From the NCBI RefSeq assembly GCF_023151555.2, contig NZ_CP100425.1, positions 1,798,001 to 1,862,000 on the forward strand: DNA of 64,000 nucleotides. Direction: 5' to 3'. Shown one piece after another: positions 46,486 to 56,056 of this stretch. The stretch's first letter is position 1; each line of letters begins with the position of its first letter. Source of the DNA: Photobacterium sp. CCB-ST2H9 (GTDB lineage Bacteria > Pseudomonadota > Gammaproteobacteria > Enterobacterales > Vibrionaceae). Position numbers and translations under genes: made by a program. The notes under the pieces were generated by a model. That model saw only the letters and a list, made by a program, of their open reading frames with translations, did no database searches and was not told where the DNA came from.

Positions 46486-47562
46486 ATGTACCACGCTGAA
46501 ATTACCGGTTGGGGCAAGTGCCTCCCTCCCGCAGTACTGACCAATGATGAACTCAGTCAGTTTGTCGATACCACTGATGAATGGATTCAGACCCGTACCG
46601 GTATCCAGGAACGTCGAATCAGCCATGTTGACACATCCAAAATGGCCGAAGTTGCAGCGACACACGCACTGGCGGCAGCTGGCCTGACTGGCAGTGACCT
46701 GGATTTGATCATCATTGCGACCTGTTCTCCGGATACCTTACTGCCAAACATTGCCTCTAAAGTCGCGCGCGAACTGGGCGCACAACGGGCTGCAGCATTT
46801 GACATAAACGCTGCATGCACCGGCTTTCTGTACAGTCTGGAAACCGCAACACGTCTGATTCAGCTGGGGAATTACCGTCATGCGCTGGTCATTGGTGCTG
46901 AGCGTCTGTCCTGGCTGATTGACTGGAGTAAACGTGATACTGCCGTGCTCTTTGGTGATGGTGCCGGTGCGGTCGTCCTGAGCCGGACTGAAGAAAACAC
47001 TGGCCTTCAGGAGTCGCAACTGGGCTGTGATTCTGAAGGGCGTGATGTACTGGCGATTCCAGATTTCGGGACATCCATGGATCGTTTTGATCCGGATCCG
47101 GGACACTTTACATTTAACTTTGTCGGCCGTGAAATTTTCCGCCGGGCTGTCCGCGGCATGGGCTCAGCCGCCAGCACTGTCCTGGAGCGTGCAGGACTGA
47201 GTAAAGAAGACATTGATGTTGTGATTCCTCATCAGGCGAATAAACGCATTATTGAAGCGCTCTGCGATCATACCGGCATTCCGTTAGAGAAAGCTTTTGT
47301 GAACATTCACCGCTACGGCAATACCTCTGCGGCCACCGTGCCGATTGCGTTGTGCGAAGCCGTCGAGCAAGGGTTCATCAAACCAGGCAATACGATCCTG
47401 TCTGCAGCTTTTGGTGCGGGCCTGACCTGGGGTGCCAGCATTATCCGCTGGGGACAACGTGTCACACCAATCGCCCAGTCTGACGCGACGCTGCCGCCTT
47501 GCGAGCAAAGCGCCAGAGAAATCATGCAAAACGCAATTGATCATTGTACCGGTGTGAAATAA
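46486..47562 (+). CDS. Beta-ketoacyl-ACP synthase III, second FabH (FabH2 type)
   Basis: FabH condenses an acyl-CoA with malonyl-ACP to begin fatty-acid synthesis. The catalytic triad is visible: Cys111 in NAACTGF, His in [10 protein letters not shown] and Asn in [10 protein letters not shown]. The protein is 358 residues, longer than housekeeping FabH (about 317), with a C-terminal tail past WGASIIRWG. It stands alone rather than in a fab operon, as for the second FabH of Vibrio on the small chromosome. It may favour other acyl primers. A link to the acyl chain of the NRPS product is possible but purely speculative. Confidence 0.9.
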   Translation: MYHAEITGWGKCLPPAVLTNDELSQFVDTTDEWIQTRTGIQERRISHVDTSKMAEVAATHALAAAGLTGSDLDLIIIATCSPDTLLPNIASKVARELGAQRAAAFDINAACTGFLYSLETATRLIQLGNYRHALVIGAERLSWLIDWSKRDTAVLFGDGAGAVVLSRTEENTGLQESQLGCDSEGRDVLAIPDFGTSMDRFDPDPGHFTFNFVGREIFRRAVRGMGSAASTVLERAGLSKEDIDVVIPHQANKRIIEALCDHTGIPLEKAFVNIHRYGNTSAATVPIALCEAVEQGFIKPGNTILSAAFGAGLTWGASIIRWGQRVTPIAQSDATLPPCEQSAREIMQNAIDHCTGVK

Positions 47563-47581
47563 ATCTGTTTCCGCCTCTTAT

Positions 47582-47613
47582 AAAAAAGCCACTCAAATCT
47601 GAGTGGCTTTTTG
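47582..47613. terminator. Bidirectional terminator after fabH2
   Basis: A 12-bp stem (AAAAGCCACTCA / TGAGTGGCTTTT) with a four-base loop and A/T runs on both sides serves fabH2 and the convergent helicase gene. Confidence 0.92.
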
Positions 47614-47639
47614 CATGTTTCATATCAGCATGGCACAGC

Positions 47640-48899
47640 TTAACGTCTTGCTGAGCGCTTGCCTCTGCCCTGATGGACTTTGAGCTGCTTCTTCATGCGG
47701 CGCTTATCTGCCGAGCGTCCTTTCGGGGCATGCTCAGGCGGTGCAATCAAGGGATCCGGTTCATAGCCTGCCAGCCATTCCTGAGGCAAACGGGTATCCA
47801 GCAAATCTTCAATGGCTTTCAGCGCCCATTCTTCATCCAGACTCATCAGCGACACTGCCAGACCTTCACTGCCCGCACGGCCTGTTCGCCCGATACGATG
47901 CACGTAATCCTCTGCCTGAAACGGCAGATCGAAGTTCACGACATATGACAGCTGCTCAATGTCCAGTCCTCGCGCTGCAACATCAGTCGCAATCAGTGCA
48001 CGGATCTGGCCTGATTTGAAATCATCCAACGCCCGCTGTCTGGCCCCCTGGCTTTTATCACCATTGATCGATGCCGCTTTGATACCGTCCAGTTTCAGCT
48101 CTTTAACCAGCGCATCGGAGCCTTGCTTGGTTTTGGTAAACACCAGCACCTGATCCCAGTTTCGGGAACCAATCAGATAAGCCAGCAACTCAGCTTTACG
48201 ATGCTTATCAACCGGATAAACAATCTGCTTCACGGTTTCTGCCGTGGTGTTGGCTGGTGTCACTTCTATGACTTCAGGTTCTTTCATCATCCGGTAAGCC
48301 AGTTCTTTCACGGCTTTCGAGAACGTCGCAGAAAACAGCAGTGTCTGACGCGGCGCTTTCATCCGTTTCAGAATCCGCTGAATCTCTTCCTTGAAGCCCA
48401 TATCCAGCATGCGATCCGCTTCATCGAACACCAGATAGTTCACCTGACTGAGATCAAGGTTGCCCACATGCACGTGATCCAGCAACCGTCCCGGTGTGGC
48501 AACCACTATATCCGGTCTTGCTCTCAGTGCTTTGGTCTGCACACTCATGCTGGTCCCGCCGTAGACGGCTACAGATGTCAGCGATAAATCATCGGCATAA
48601 GCGGCCAGATTATCCTGAACCTGCTGAGCCAGTTCCCGGGTCGGGGTCAGAATTAATGCCCGGACAGGTGCGGCATGGTTATCACGCTGTGGCAACTCAG
48701 ACTGAATCAGCATTTGTTGCAGCAAAGGCAAACCATAAGCGGCGGTTTTTCCTGTGCCAGTCTGTGCAGCCGCCAGCACATCTTTACCTGCAAGCACCGC
48801 AGGAATCGCCAGTTGCTGCACCGGCGTCGGCTCGGAAAACCCTTGCTTTGTAATTGCAGATAAAATTTCAGCCTGAAGCCCTAACCCGGAAAACGCCAT
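47640..48899 (-). CDS. rhlE: DEAD-box RNA helicase, RhlE-like
   Basis: An ATP-dependent RNA helicase of 419 residues. Motifs in order are the Q motif FSEPTPVQQLAIP, Walker A AQTGTGKTAAYG, PTRELAQQV, DEAD, SAT, RGLD and HRIGRTGRAG, then a short basic tail (KKQLKVHQGRGKRSARR) suited to RNA binding. The start at 48899 has AGGGCGGC before the ATG and begins MAFSGLGL; a longer reading to 48986 runs through two hairpins. RhlE is the best fit by size and tail, but other DEAD-box groups are not excluded. The leader carries a terminator-like hairpin. Confidence 0.88.
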   Translation of the reverse strand: MAFSGLGLQAEILSAITKQGFSEPTPVQQLAIPAVLAGKDVLAAAQTGTGKTAAYGLPLLQQMLIQSELPQRDNHAAPVRALILTPTRELAQQVQDNLAAYADDLSLTSVAVYGGTSMSVQTKALRARPDIVVATPGRLLDHVHVGNLDLSQVNYLVFDEADRMLDMGFKEEIQRILKRMKAPRQTLLFSATFSKAVKELAYRMMKEPEVIEVTPANTTAETVKQIVYPVDKHRKAELLAYLIGSRNWDQVLVFTKTKQGSDALVKELKLDGIKAASINGDKSQGARQRALDDFKSGQIRALIATDVAARGLDIEQLSYVVNFDLPFQAEDYVHRIGRTGRAGSEGLAVSLMSLDEEWALKAIEDLLDTRLPQEWLAGYEPDPLIAPPEHAPKGRSADKRRMKKQLKVHQGRGKRSARR

Positions 48900-48917
48900 A
48901 TTGCCGCCCTGAATACG

Positions 48918-48942
48918 AAAAAGCAGGGATTTTATCCCTGCT
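48918..48942 (-). terminator. Terminator-like hairpin in the rhlE leader
   Basis: On the minus strand a 9-bp stem (AGCAGGGAT / ATCCCTGCT) is followed by TTTTTCG, only 19 bases before the rhlE start codon. It is either a second terminator for nagK or a leader element of rhlE. Confidence 0.7.
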
Positions 48943-48956
48943 GGTTCAACTTGCCA

Positions 48957-48983
48957 ATAAAAAAGCACCCGCCCGGGTGCTTT
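48957..48983 (-). terminator. Intrinsic terminator of nagK
   Basis: GCACCCG / CGGGTGC hairpin followed on the minus strand by TTTTTTATTG, about 20 bases after the nagK stop. Confidence 0.85.
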
Positions 48984-49002
48984 CAACCTTTACGAACTGC
49001 GA

Positions 49003-49917
49003 TCAGGCTGTTTTGATATTCAGGAATGCCGCACCGCGAACACCACCAGCATCACCGTGTTTGGCTTTGATGATTTTCGGTACACGTGCCACAGACAGCA
49101 GATGTTTTGGCAGACGCTTCGGCAAGGCTTCATACAAATAATCAAAGTTCGACAGACCGCCACCCAGCACAACCACGTGCGGATCAAGGCCGGTCAGCAA
49201 GCCGCCCAGACAAATCGCCAGCAATTCGACAAACCGTTCCACGTGTTCAACAGCTTTCGCTTCGTCTTGTCGGAAATGCTCAATGATCTCAATTGCCGGA
49301 ATTTTTTCACCATAATAATGGGCATAAAGCTGTTCAAAGCCACGACCTGACAGGTAGTTATCGATACAGCCCTTGTTATCGCAACCACAGGTGAACAACG
49401 GCGCTTTCTCGCCCAGATGGAACCAGGCATCGATAGGCAGACGGGTATGACCCAGCTCGCCGGCCACATGATTCTTCCCGGAGAACACTTTGCCATTGAA
49501 TACGAGCCCACCGCCGAATCCTGTTCCCAGAATCAGCCCCAGCACGGATGGCTCATCACGCAGCGCTTCATCCCATGCCTCTGACAAAGCAAAACAGTTA
49601 GCATCGTTATCAATACTGACGCTTCGACCAAGACGGTTTTCCAGGTCCCGACGTAAATGACGGCCTTTGGCCGCAGGAATATTCGACGTCAGCACCGTGC
49701 CATCTTCCGCATCTTCCATGCCGGGAATGCCGATACCAATCTGACCTTCACAGCCAAAGGTTTGATCTGCTTTTTTGATCAGCGCCACCAGCGTATCAAT
49801 CAACGCTTCGTAATCATCGCCAGGCGTTGCAACACGCTCTGATGCAACACGTTCCAATTGTTCGTTGAAAGCACCAAATTCAATTTTGGTTCCCCCAACA
49901 TCGAAGCCGTAATACAT
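49003..49917 (-). CDS. nagK: N-acetyl-D-glucosamine kinase NagK (ROK family)
   Basis: Phosphorylates GlcNAc at O6 with ATP, recycling cell-wall or chitin sugar. At 304 residues it matches E. coli NagK (303). ROK features are the phosphate loop [12 protein letters not shown], catalytic Asp in [27 protein letters not shown], the ELGHTRLP motif and the zinc site [10 protein letters not shown]. The start at 49917 has GGAG seven bases upstream; a further ATG four codons earlier is less likely. Tandem terminators follow. Confidence 0.93.
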   Translation of the reverse strand: MYYGFDVGGTKIEFGAFNEQLERVASERVATPGDDYEALIDTLVALIKKADQTFGCEGQIGIGIPGMEDAEDGTVLTSNIPAAKGRHLRRDLENRLGRSVSIDNDANCFALSEAWDEALRDEPSVLGLILGTGFGGGLVFNGKVFSGKNHVAGELGHTRLPIDAWFHLGEKAPLFTCGCDNKGCIDNYLSGRGFEQLYAHYYGEKIPAIEIIEHFRQDEAKAVEHVERFVELLAICLGGLLTGLDPHVVVLGGGLSNFDYLYEALPKRLPKHLLSVARVPKIIKAKHGDAGGVRGAAFLNIKTA

Positions 49918-50056
49918 TGTTGTCTCCATTATTTTACGCTGTGAAAATTATCCATACATCCGGGGCTACAGACTGTGATAGATGCCTTATTTAGTTATCA
50001 ATCAATCAGCGTCAGTGCACATTTAGTGAAAGCAAGTCCTGAAAGCGCGGGCAAAA

Positions 50057-50785
50057 TTACTCCACTACTCTTGGCTGAAATTCCTGTTGTAACTGCCGGA
50101 TAGCTGAATCCTCGGGTAACGGACGATTCAGCTTACCCGCCAGATAACTTTCCCGGAACACATCAAACCAGAGGTCCAGAATTCTGGCATTCTCCTGCTC
50201 ACCAAAAACATCGACGATACGGGCCGCCACCTCTGCCGTCCCCAGCTGATTATCTTTCACCGCTTCACGAACCTGATAACGGGACCGCGACTCCGGAGAA
50301 ATTGACAGCATTAGGAATTGATTGAGATACGGACTTTTCCGGAACATCTTTTTGGCTTCCGCCCAGCTCCCGTCCAGCAGAATAAACAAAGGACGTTTTC
50401 CCGGTGCCAGCGTCACTTCTTCTGCCACACGTTCAGGCTCGCCATACTCCGCCGGAAAAATCACGTATGGCTGCCACTGCGGATCAGCCAGGACTTCAAG
50501 CATGGCCGGATCAGGCTCAGTGCGAGACCAAATGTAGGCAAATGTATCAGGAAACAGATCGGCAATCAGACGGCCAGTATTGCTGGGCTTCAGTACTTCG
50601 TCATCGTACATGATCAGCATGAAGGCAGCTTCAGATTCAAGCTGAGGCTTGAGCTCACAAATACACAGGTGCTCTCGGAGCATACAGAATTTACAGCGTG
50701 CGACCTTACCGCCCCGGGCCAGAAATGGACGGGTCGAACGCGCCAGGCGTGCGTCATAGAGGCTATGTACAGCGTGTATACGCAT
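50057..50785 (-). CDS. tapT: tRNA-uridine aminocarboxypropyltransferase TapT (DTW domain)
   Basis: DTW-domain enzymes such as E. coli TapT (YfiP) transfer the 3-amino-3-carboxypropyl group of SAM to U47 of tRNA (acp3U). The 242-residue protein has the N-terminal zinc-type cysteines CKFCMLREHLCIC and the signature LLDGSWAEAKKMFRKSPYLN, the DGxW variant of the D-x-T-W motif. The family SRYQVREA segment follows. Its ATG lacks a strong ribosome binding site. The minus-strand terminator of the upstream chemoreceptor gene separates the two. Confidence 0.88.
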   Translation of the reverse strand: MRIHAVHSLYDARLARSTRPFLARGGKVARCKFCMLREHLCICELKPQLESEAAFMLIMYDDEVLKPSNTGRLIADLFPDTFAYIWSRTEPDPAMLEVLADPQWQPYVIFPAEYGEPERVAEEVTLAPGKRPLFILLDGSWAEAKKMFRKSPYLNQFLMLSISPESRSRYQVREAVKDNQLGTAEVAARIVDVFGEQENARILDLWFDVFRESYLAGKLNRPLPEDSAIRQLQQEFQPRVVE

Positions 50786-50800
50786 TGCAATATTATCCGG

Positions 50801-50831
50801 AAATAAAAAACGCCAGCATTCTACTGGCGTT
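50801..50831 (-). terminator. Intrinsic terminator of the chemoreceptor gene
   Basis: An 8-bp stem (AACGCCAG / CTGGCGTT) is followed on the minus strand by TTTTTTATTT. Confidence 0.9.
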
Positions 50832-50852
50832 GCTTATCCGGTGACAAGGCAC

Positions 50853-52913
50853 TCAGAAAGGTTTCTGCGGTTGATCTTCCTGAATCTGATAACGGGTGAG
50901 CATCTGCCGTTGCTCACGGGCAATCGTGGCCACTTTGCCGGCTTCTTCAACCAGCGTCGACAATTGCTGGTTATTCAGATTCGCCTGAGCCGCAACGCCC
51001 TCTACACTACGGCCAACTTCGACAGAGGCATTTTCTTGTTGCTGCGTTGCCGCGGAGATCGTAATGACTTTGTCGGTGATTCGGGCAATCGCGCCCTGAA
51101 TGCTGTGAATTGCAGATTCGACTTCTCCACTCAGCGAAATCGAAGCCGTCATTTCACTTCGGCTTTCCTGCATGGCCGTATTTGCATCCCGGGCAGCCCG
51201 GTGCAGCTCTTCGATAGTCAGACGAATCGACTCCGTTTGCTGACTGGTCTGGCTGGCTAATTTGCGAACTTCATCCGCCACCACGGCAAAACCACGGCCC
51301 TGATCACCCGCCCGGGCTGCTTCAATAGCAGCGTTCAATGCCAAAAGGTTAGTGTTATTCGCAATCGCGCTGATCAGTTCGACCACTTCCGTGATTTTAT
51401 TCACGTGCTCGTCTAGTGAAGACATGCAGGCTTCATTGCGCGCAAACTGAGCATCCAACGCCTGCAAGCGATCGGTACTGCGGCTGATAATCGCCACGCC
51501 ATCTTGTGCCAGCGTATTTGCCGCTTCCGCTTCCGCTTCCGACTCTGTTGTACTGAGAGCGATTTCCTTGATAGACGCTTCCAGCTCAGTAATTGCCGCC
51601 GCAATAGCACTTAACTGATCACTTTGCTGGCTCAGGGCCTGACGCGACTGAGCAGAGGCCGTCTGACTGCGTTCCGCTGCCTGCATCAGCGTCTGGCTGT
51701 TATGATTCAGCTGAGACATCGCATGGCTGTTCGTCCGGTTCGACTGATTCAGCAGACAGGCTAACTCTGCAAATTCGCGCGGTGCGTTCTCATCGGCAAC
51801 GGCCGTCAAATCTCCCTGACTGTTTGCTTTCACCACATCATCCAGTCGCTGCAGTGACCGGTGCACGGTTTTACTCACCCAGACCCCACTGGTAACAGCA
51901 ATCAGCAAACCAGCGACACTCAGCATGACAAAAATCAGTTTGGCATTTTCTCCCGCAGTCAGAACACCCTGTTCGCTTTGCTGCATCATCCGGGCTGCAC
52001 CATCCTCCAGCGTATTCAACTGCTGCATGATTTGGCTGACCTGAGCTTTCGCCTGTCCTGCTTTCTGCGATTGTTCCTCAATCAGCCTGAGGGTTTGAAG
52101 CTTTAACGCAACCATACCCTGTTCTGAAAACAATCCCTGTACCATTTCGAACGGCACCGTCAGGCTGGCATATTCCGCGATTTCCGGGTTGACGCGATTG
52201 AGTTCTTTCCAGGCAAATTGCATCCCGGATAAGTTGGTACGTTTCAGATCCTTCGCAAGGTTTTCTGCTTTCGACAGATCATTCTCGAAGAGTAAAGCAA
52301 CCATATTGGTTCCCATCTCCTGCGAATGATTGATAAAATTCGTGACATGCCCCATGGCCGACTGATCACCGGCATACAAGCCAATACTGATCCGGCTCAT
52401 TTCGGAGCGGACCGATGTGATCGCGTAGTTCATGGTCGCTTTGTCAGATTCTAATTTCGACTGGTTGGTAAGAATTTGTTGCTGGGTCTGATAAACCGAA
52501 TCGACCAGCAGATGAAATGCAGCCAGATCCTTCCTGAAATCTTTCACATTATCAGACAGCCATTCAATGCTGTTTTCCGTTGCCAGGTTTTCCAGCTGAG
52601 CCACTGCGTCTTCAACTTTCTGTTCATGAGAATTCAAAGATGCCAAAGCGGTATCCAGATTTTCCAGCGAAGTACTGTTCATCAACTCTGTAAGACTTTG
52701 CGCAGCAGCCAGCGAACCTTTCACCATTTCTGCATTTAATGTTGCAACTGGTAATGCCTGCTGGCTCAGCAGCCCAAACTGGGCTGAAACACGATTCAGA
52801 CCCTGATTTCCGAAAAAAGACAGCAATCCGCCGATGATCACCAACAGCAGAAAAACTGACTGAATTAAAAACACGACAGACAGCCTTGTCTGATGTGAAC
52901 GTTTTCTTGTCAT
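50853..52913 (-). CDS. Methyl-accepting chemotaxis protein
   Basis: A 686-residue transmembrane chemoreceptor. TM1 (about 12-33, [21 protein letters not shown]) and TM2 (about 325-347, [21 protein letters not shown]) bracket a periplasmic helical sensor of nearly 290 residues, long enough for a double helical bundle. A HAMP-like linker follows, and then the signalling domain with the highly conserved tip [18 protein letters not shown] and [12 protein letters not shown], which contacts CheA and CheW. No CheR/CheB-binding pentapeptide ends the protein (QEDQPQKPF). AAAGG precedes the ATG. The ligand cannot be inferred. Confidence 0.93.
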   Translation of the reverse strand: MTRKRSHQTRLSVVFLIQSVFLLLVIIGGLLSFFGNQGLNRVSAQFGLLSQQALPVATLNAEMVKGSLAAAQSLTELMNSTSLENLDTALASLNSHEQKVEDAVAQLENLATENSIEWLSDNVKDFRKDLAAFHLLVDSVYQTQQQILTNQSKLESDKATMNYAITSVRSEMSRISIGLYAGDQSAMGHVTNFINHSQEMGTNMVALLFENDLSKAENLAKDLKRTNLSGMQFAWKELNRVNPEIAEYASLTVPFEMVQGLFSEQGMVALKLQTLRLIEEQSQKAGQAKAQVSQIMQQLNTLEDGAARMMQQSEQGVLTAGENAKLIFVMLSVAGLLIAVTSGVWVSKTVHRSLQRLDDVVKANSQGDLTAVADENAPREFAELACLLNQSNRTNSHAMSQLNHNSQTLMQAAERSQTASAQSRQALSQQSDQLSAIAAAITELEASIKEIALSTTESEAEAEAANTLAQDGVAIISRSTDRLQALDAQFARNEACMSSLDEHVNKITEVVELISAIANNTNLLALNAAIEAARAGDQGRGFAVVADEVRKLASQTSQQTESIRLTIEELHRAARDANTAMQESRSEMTASISLSGEVESAIHSIQGAIARITDKVITISAATQQQENASVEVGRSVEGVAAQANLNNQQLSTLVEEAGKVATIAREQRQMLTRYQIQEDQPQKPF

Positions 52914-53100
52914 GATGAACCTTTGTCGATGTCAGAATTGCTGGCTGTTCGCTTCTGGTGCATCACACGGCATCGGCCAGACAATTGTGATCTTATTCTC
53001 ATTTATTCCCGTCGATAAAATACGCAGGGAATATGACAAATTCATGTCAACTGACAAAAAAGTACAATAAGCACGGATAGTTAGGACTTTGATAAAACAG

Positions 53101-53127
53101 AAAAAAGCAGCACTTGGCTGCTTTTTT
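53101..53127 (-). terminator. Intrinsic terminator of the DUF3802 gene
   Basis: A stem AAAAAAGCAGC / GCTGCTTTTTT with a five-base loop gives a T run on either strand. It lies about 30 bases after the stop of the minus-strand gene. Confidence 0.85.
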
Positions 53128-53159
53128 GATACGTTTCTTAACAAATACGAGGAAAGATT

Positions 53160-53531
53160 TCAGGCGATTGAAGTTTGCTCACTGATGACACTGTCAAACA
53201 GGTTTTTCACCAGACTGATATAGTCTTCCAGGAATGTAATCTGCTCAATACCCGGATGCTTGAGCCACAAGCCCCCCAAAATTTCTGTCATATCTTCCAG
53301 AACAGCATCCGCTTCCTGCATCAACTTGAACCGAAAATCTGGTTTCAGATCTGGGTTCTGGCCAAAAACAGCCATGAGGTTGGTAGCGATCAGATCCGTG
53401 ACAACATTTTCTACGGTTTCTTCACACACATCCGTACCTGACGCTTCAAACACACTCAGGTGCTCCGTAAAGTACTCGATTAATGCGTGATAACCTTCAG
53501 ACTCAACAACCATATTCTTTGCTTTGTTCAT
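53160..53531 (-). CDS. DUF3802 family protein
   Basis: A 123-residue acidic, largely helical soluble protein. It matches the Vibrio DUF3802 family as remembered (GYHALIEYFTEHLSVFE, CEETVENVVTDLIATNLMAVF, HPGIEQITFLEDYISLVKNLFD). No function is known to me. It is divergent from the glutaredoxin gene and has its own terminator. A later in-frame Met at residue 7 is an alternative start. Confidence 0.75.
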   Translation of the reverse strand: MNKAKNMVVESEGYHALIEYFTEHLSVFEASGTDVCEETVENVVTDLIATNLMAVFGQNPDLKPDFRFKLMQEADAVLEDMTEILGGLWLKHPGIEQITFLEDYISLVKNLFDSVISEQTSIA

Positions 53532-53803
53532 CCAACACTACCCCGGATCATAGTGTCTCTTCTCCTTTTTTCAAGCTTGCTGATGTCAACTGTGCACAAG
53601 TTAACTATTTTAATTATCAGTAAGAAAAGGCTAATTTAGCTGGCACAGAAATCATCAACAGAACGAGTAATTTCCCGTCCAATTCGCCAATACTTTGACA
53701 CTCTCCGGCAGGTTTTCCCGACTCATTTACCCGGATGACGTAGCCGTGCGCATTGAGATACAATCCCGGCTTCAAAATCAGAACCACAGAGAAGTACAAC
53801 ACG

Positions 53804-54163
53804 ATGAAAATGATTCGCTGGATTCTTGGCCGAGTGATCCTGTTACTCAATGCCCTCTTTTCCCCGAAAGCAATGAAACGAACACAAGCTGAGCAACAGT
53901 CCGTCAATCAGGCTATGGAACAGCTTCACCTGTATCAGTTTGACGCCTGTCCGTTTTGCGTCAAAGTCCGCCGTCAGGCAAAACGGCTGGCTTTACCGCT
54001 GCAAACCCGTGATGCCAAACAGCCTGAAATTGAACAGGAACTGGTCAATGGCGGCGGTAAACGAAAAGTGCCTTGCCTGCGTATCGAAAAAGAAGATGGC
54101 CAGATTGAATGGATGTATGAATCAAACGATATTATCCGCTATCTGGAACAACGCTTCGCCTGA
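53804..54163 (+). CDS. Membrane-anchored glutaredoxin-like protein
   Basis: A 119-residue protein with an N-terminal helix (IRWILGRVILLLNALFS) and then a glutaredoxin fold. The active site CPFC (Cys49, Cys52) follows LHLYQFDA, and the cis-proline motif is KVPCLRI. The C-terminal NDIIRYLEQRF helix is typical. Such proteins reduce disulfides or glutathione mixed disulfides near the membrane. The helix places the thiol domain most likely on the cytoplasmic side. The start at 53804 is chosen over an in-frame ATG at 53753 because the hydrophobic helix then begins at once. A GC hairpin without a T run lies after the stop (54172-54192). Confidence 0.85.
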   Translation: MKMIRWILGRVILLLNALFSPKAMKRTQAEQQSVNQAMEQLHLYQFDACPFCVKVRRQAKRLALPLQTRDAKQPEIEQELVNGGGKRKVPCLRIEKEDGQIEWMYESNDIIRYLEQRFA

Positions 54164-54317
54164 ACCTATTTATCCCGGCTCCTGGCCGGGATGAACTGCC
54201 ACAGTTTTGACATCAGTCTGATACGTCCCCACCCGAACTTCAGTATTATTTCTTATACATTCAACCATTAGCAGTTTGCTACACTCAATTTGCCACGATG
54301 ACTAGTAAGGAGTCCCC

Positions 54318-55454
54318 ATGCGATTACATCGTATAGCCTGCTTCTTCGCCCTTTTTCTGAGTTCTGCGATCACGACGCCGACTTTCGCAGCACAGGATGA
54401 AAAAGCCGTATCAGAAACTTCCTCTCAGGCTGCAAGCGATGACAACGCAGAAAAAAGCATCAAGGTGGGCGATGTTCTGACCGTGAAACTCGACGAAATT
54501 CTGCCAACACAGCCGGTTCTGGCCTACGACAGAATTTTTGCCAGTCTGGGACGCTATGAGGCACGTCCTGCGCAGCTTTATGATGACCTTTGTTTGACCA
54601 ATGGCGGACAAGGCATACAAAGCTGGGATGATAATTCCAAACCCACAGATCTGGAGAGCTATCACTGTAAGAAACCGTTCGGCAGTCAGGAAGATGCCCT
54701 GCCGACCGTGCTGGTCGCGCCAGACGGAAAAACACTTTATCTGCTTTCCGGCCATCATATTCTCTCGACCTTCTGGGATATGCCCAATGGCGGAACCAGT
54801 GTTCCGGTGCTGGTCAAAGTGACACATAATCTGGCCGGGGATGATATTGATGAGAAATGGGATGCCATGAAACAAGCCGGGCAAATCTGGCTCTATAATA
54901 CGCGCGGTGAACAAATCAAGCCTTCTGATCTTCCCCAGTACCTTGGAATGAAACAGCTAAAGCATGATAAATATCTGTCACTGGTGTTTTTCCTGCGCAA
55001 TATTGCCTATAACGACCCAGATAAAGACTATCCGACCGTCAACCCGCTGATCCGGCCGATGTCGATCCCATACCTTCAGTATTACTGGGCACAGTATTTA
55101 CAGAAGAAAATGAAAATTTCTCAGTATGATCTCAACGATCCTGAAGAATATGCCGAAGCGTTAAAGAAAGCAGCAGACATCATCGTGAATACGCCGGCTG
55201 ATGAAGATATTGCTTCCTCGGGAAAAACGGCCAAAGCACTGGGTAAATTTGATGAAGTGAACACGAAAGTTCTGGAATCCCTGCTTTCCCGGCCATCATC
55301 CAGCTGGGGTTACGCCATGGCTTACCGCTTAAGGGTGAAAGAAGAATCCACACCTAAGCGTGTACTGGAAGAGCAAAAAGCAAAAGAAGCTGCAGAAAAA
55401 GCGAAAAAGGAAAAAGCTGCTGGCACTCAAAAGAACCCCACAGAGAGTCAGTGA
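54318..55454 (+). CDS. Secreted ParB-like nuclease-fold protein (ParBc_2 type)
   Basis: A 378-residue exported protein: a signal peptide (ACFFALFLSSAITTPTFA, cleavage near residue 24), a Ser/Ala-rich linker, then a ParB/sulfiredoxin-like domain. Family marks are VKLDEILPTQPVLAYDRIFASLGRY, an NGGQGIQSWDD insert, and LLSGHHILSTFWD, where the G-H-H is the conserved centre of the ParBc_2 family. A helical domain follows, and a Lys/Glu/Ala-rich tail (KAKEAAEKAKKEKA). AAGGAG precedes the ATG. The export signal makes a chromosome-partition role unlikely. Function unknown. Confidence 0.8.
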   Translation: MRLHRIACFFALFLSSAITTPTFAAQDEKAVSETSSQAASDDNAEKSIKVGDVLTVKLDEILPTQPVLAYDRIFASLGRYEARPAQLYDDLCLTNGGQGIQSWDDNSKPTDLESYHCKKPFGSQEDALPTVLVAPDGKTLYLLSGHHILSTFWDMPNGGTSVPVLVKVTHNLAGDDIDEKWDAMKQAGQIWLYNTRGEQIKPSDLPQYLGMKQLKHDKYLSLVFFLRNIAYNDPDKDYPTVNPLIRPMSIPYLQYYWAQYLQKKMKISQYDLNDPEEYAEALKKAADIIVNTPADEDIASSGKTAKALGKFDEVNTKVLESLLSRPSSSWGYAMAYRLRVKEESTPKRVLEEQKAKEAAEKAKKEKAAGTQKNPTESQ

Positions 55455-55463
55455 CAATCCGAT

Positions 55464-55488
55464 AAGGCGAAGCATTCTTCGCCTTTTT
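55464..55488 (+). terminator. Intrinsic terminator of the ParB-like gene
   Basis: A 9-bp stem (AAGGCGAAG / CTTCGCCTT) with a CATT loop followed by TTT. Confidence 0.88.
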
Positions 55489-55859
55489 CATTTTCCTGAA
55501 GTCAGGAACAACACTGTCATTAAGATCATCCCGATTAATACCGCAACAGAGGCAAGTGCAAGCACAGGATCAATGACTTCTATTGCAATGAAGTTCCCGT
55601 ACAAAAGAAACAGACCCACCACCAATACCAGAACCCCAACCTGGTGAATCAGAAACTGAATTTTGGCTAATCTGCCGGATCCATTCGTCAGCCATAACCG
55701 GTGGCATAAACCGTAAATGAAAGAAACCACGAAGGCTGCAAGCATGATATGGGCATGAGTCACCATCTGACCATGATTATTGGATGCTGCCATATAAATC
55801 CCCAGACTCATGCCCAAAATTGCGTATATCAAACCTGAAATCACATATTTTCTGTCCAT
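55488..55859 (-). CDS. Four-helix membrane protein with a HAH motif
   Basis: A 123-residue integral membrane protein with four hydrophobic helices (YVISGLIYAILGMSLGIYMA, HIMLAAFVVSFIYGLCH, FLIHQVGVLVLVVGLFLLYG, VLALASVAVLIGMILMTVLF). The first loop carries H-x3-T-H-A-H, and the second helix ends in CHRLW. The H-A-H pattern recalls the heme/copper-oxidase and NnrS-like membrane folds, but no family is certain. GGCGGAGGTAAG is a very strong ribosome binding site, so it is well translated. Function unknown. Confidence 0.65.
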   Translation of the reverse strand: MDRKYVISGLIYAILGMSLGIYMAASNNHGQMVTHAHIMLAAFVVSFIYGLCHRLWLTNGSGRLAKIQFLIHQVGVLVLVVGLFLLYGNFIAIEVIDPVLALASVAVLIGMILMTVLFLTSGK

Positions 55860-56056
55860 CTTACCTCCGCCTATTCACCACAAGACGTACTCAGAAGCGC
55901 TCTGTTTTCCTGATACAGCTTAGATAGAAAACAGGACGCAGGCTGACTAATTTTTGATTCAAATATCAACCAAACAGCTGGAACACAGACTTGGTTTCTC
56001 AGGACAGAAGCTTCAGAACGAGCGGTTAAAGCTTTCCTCAGAGAGGATGGGCTAAG

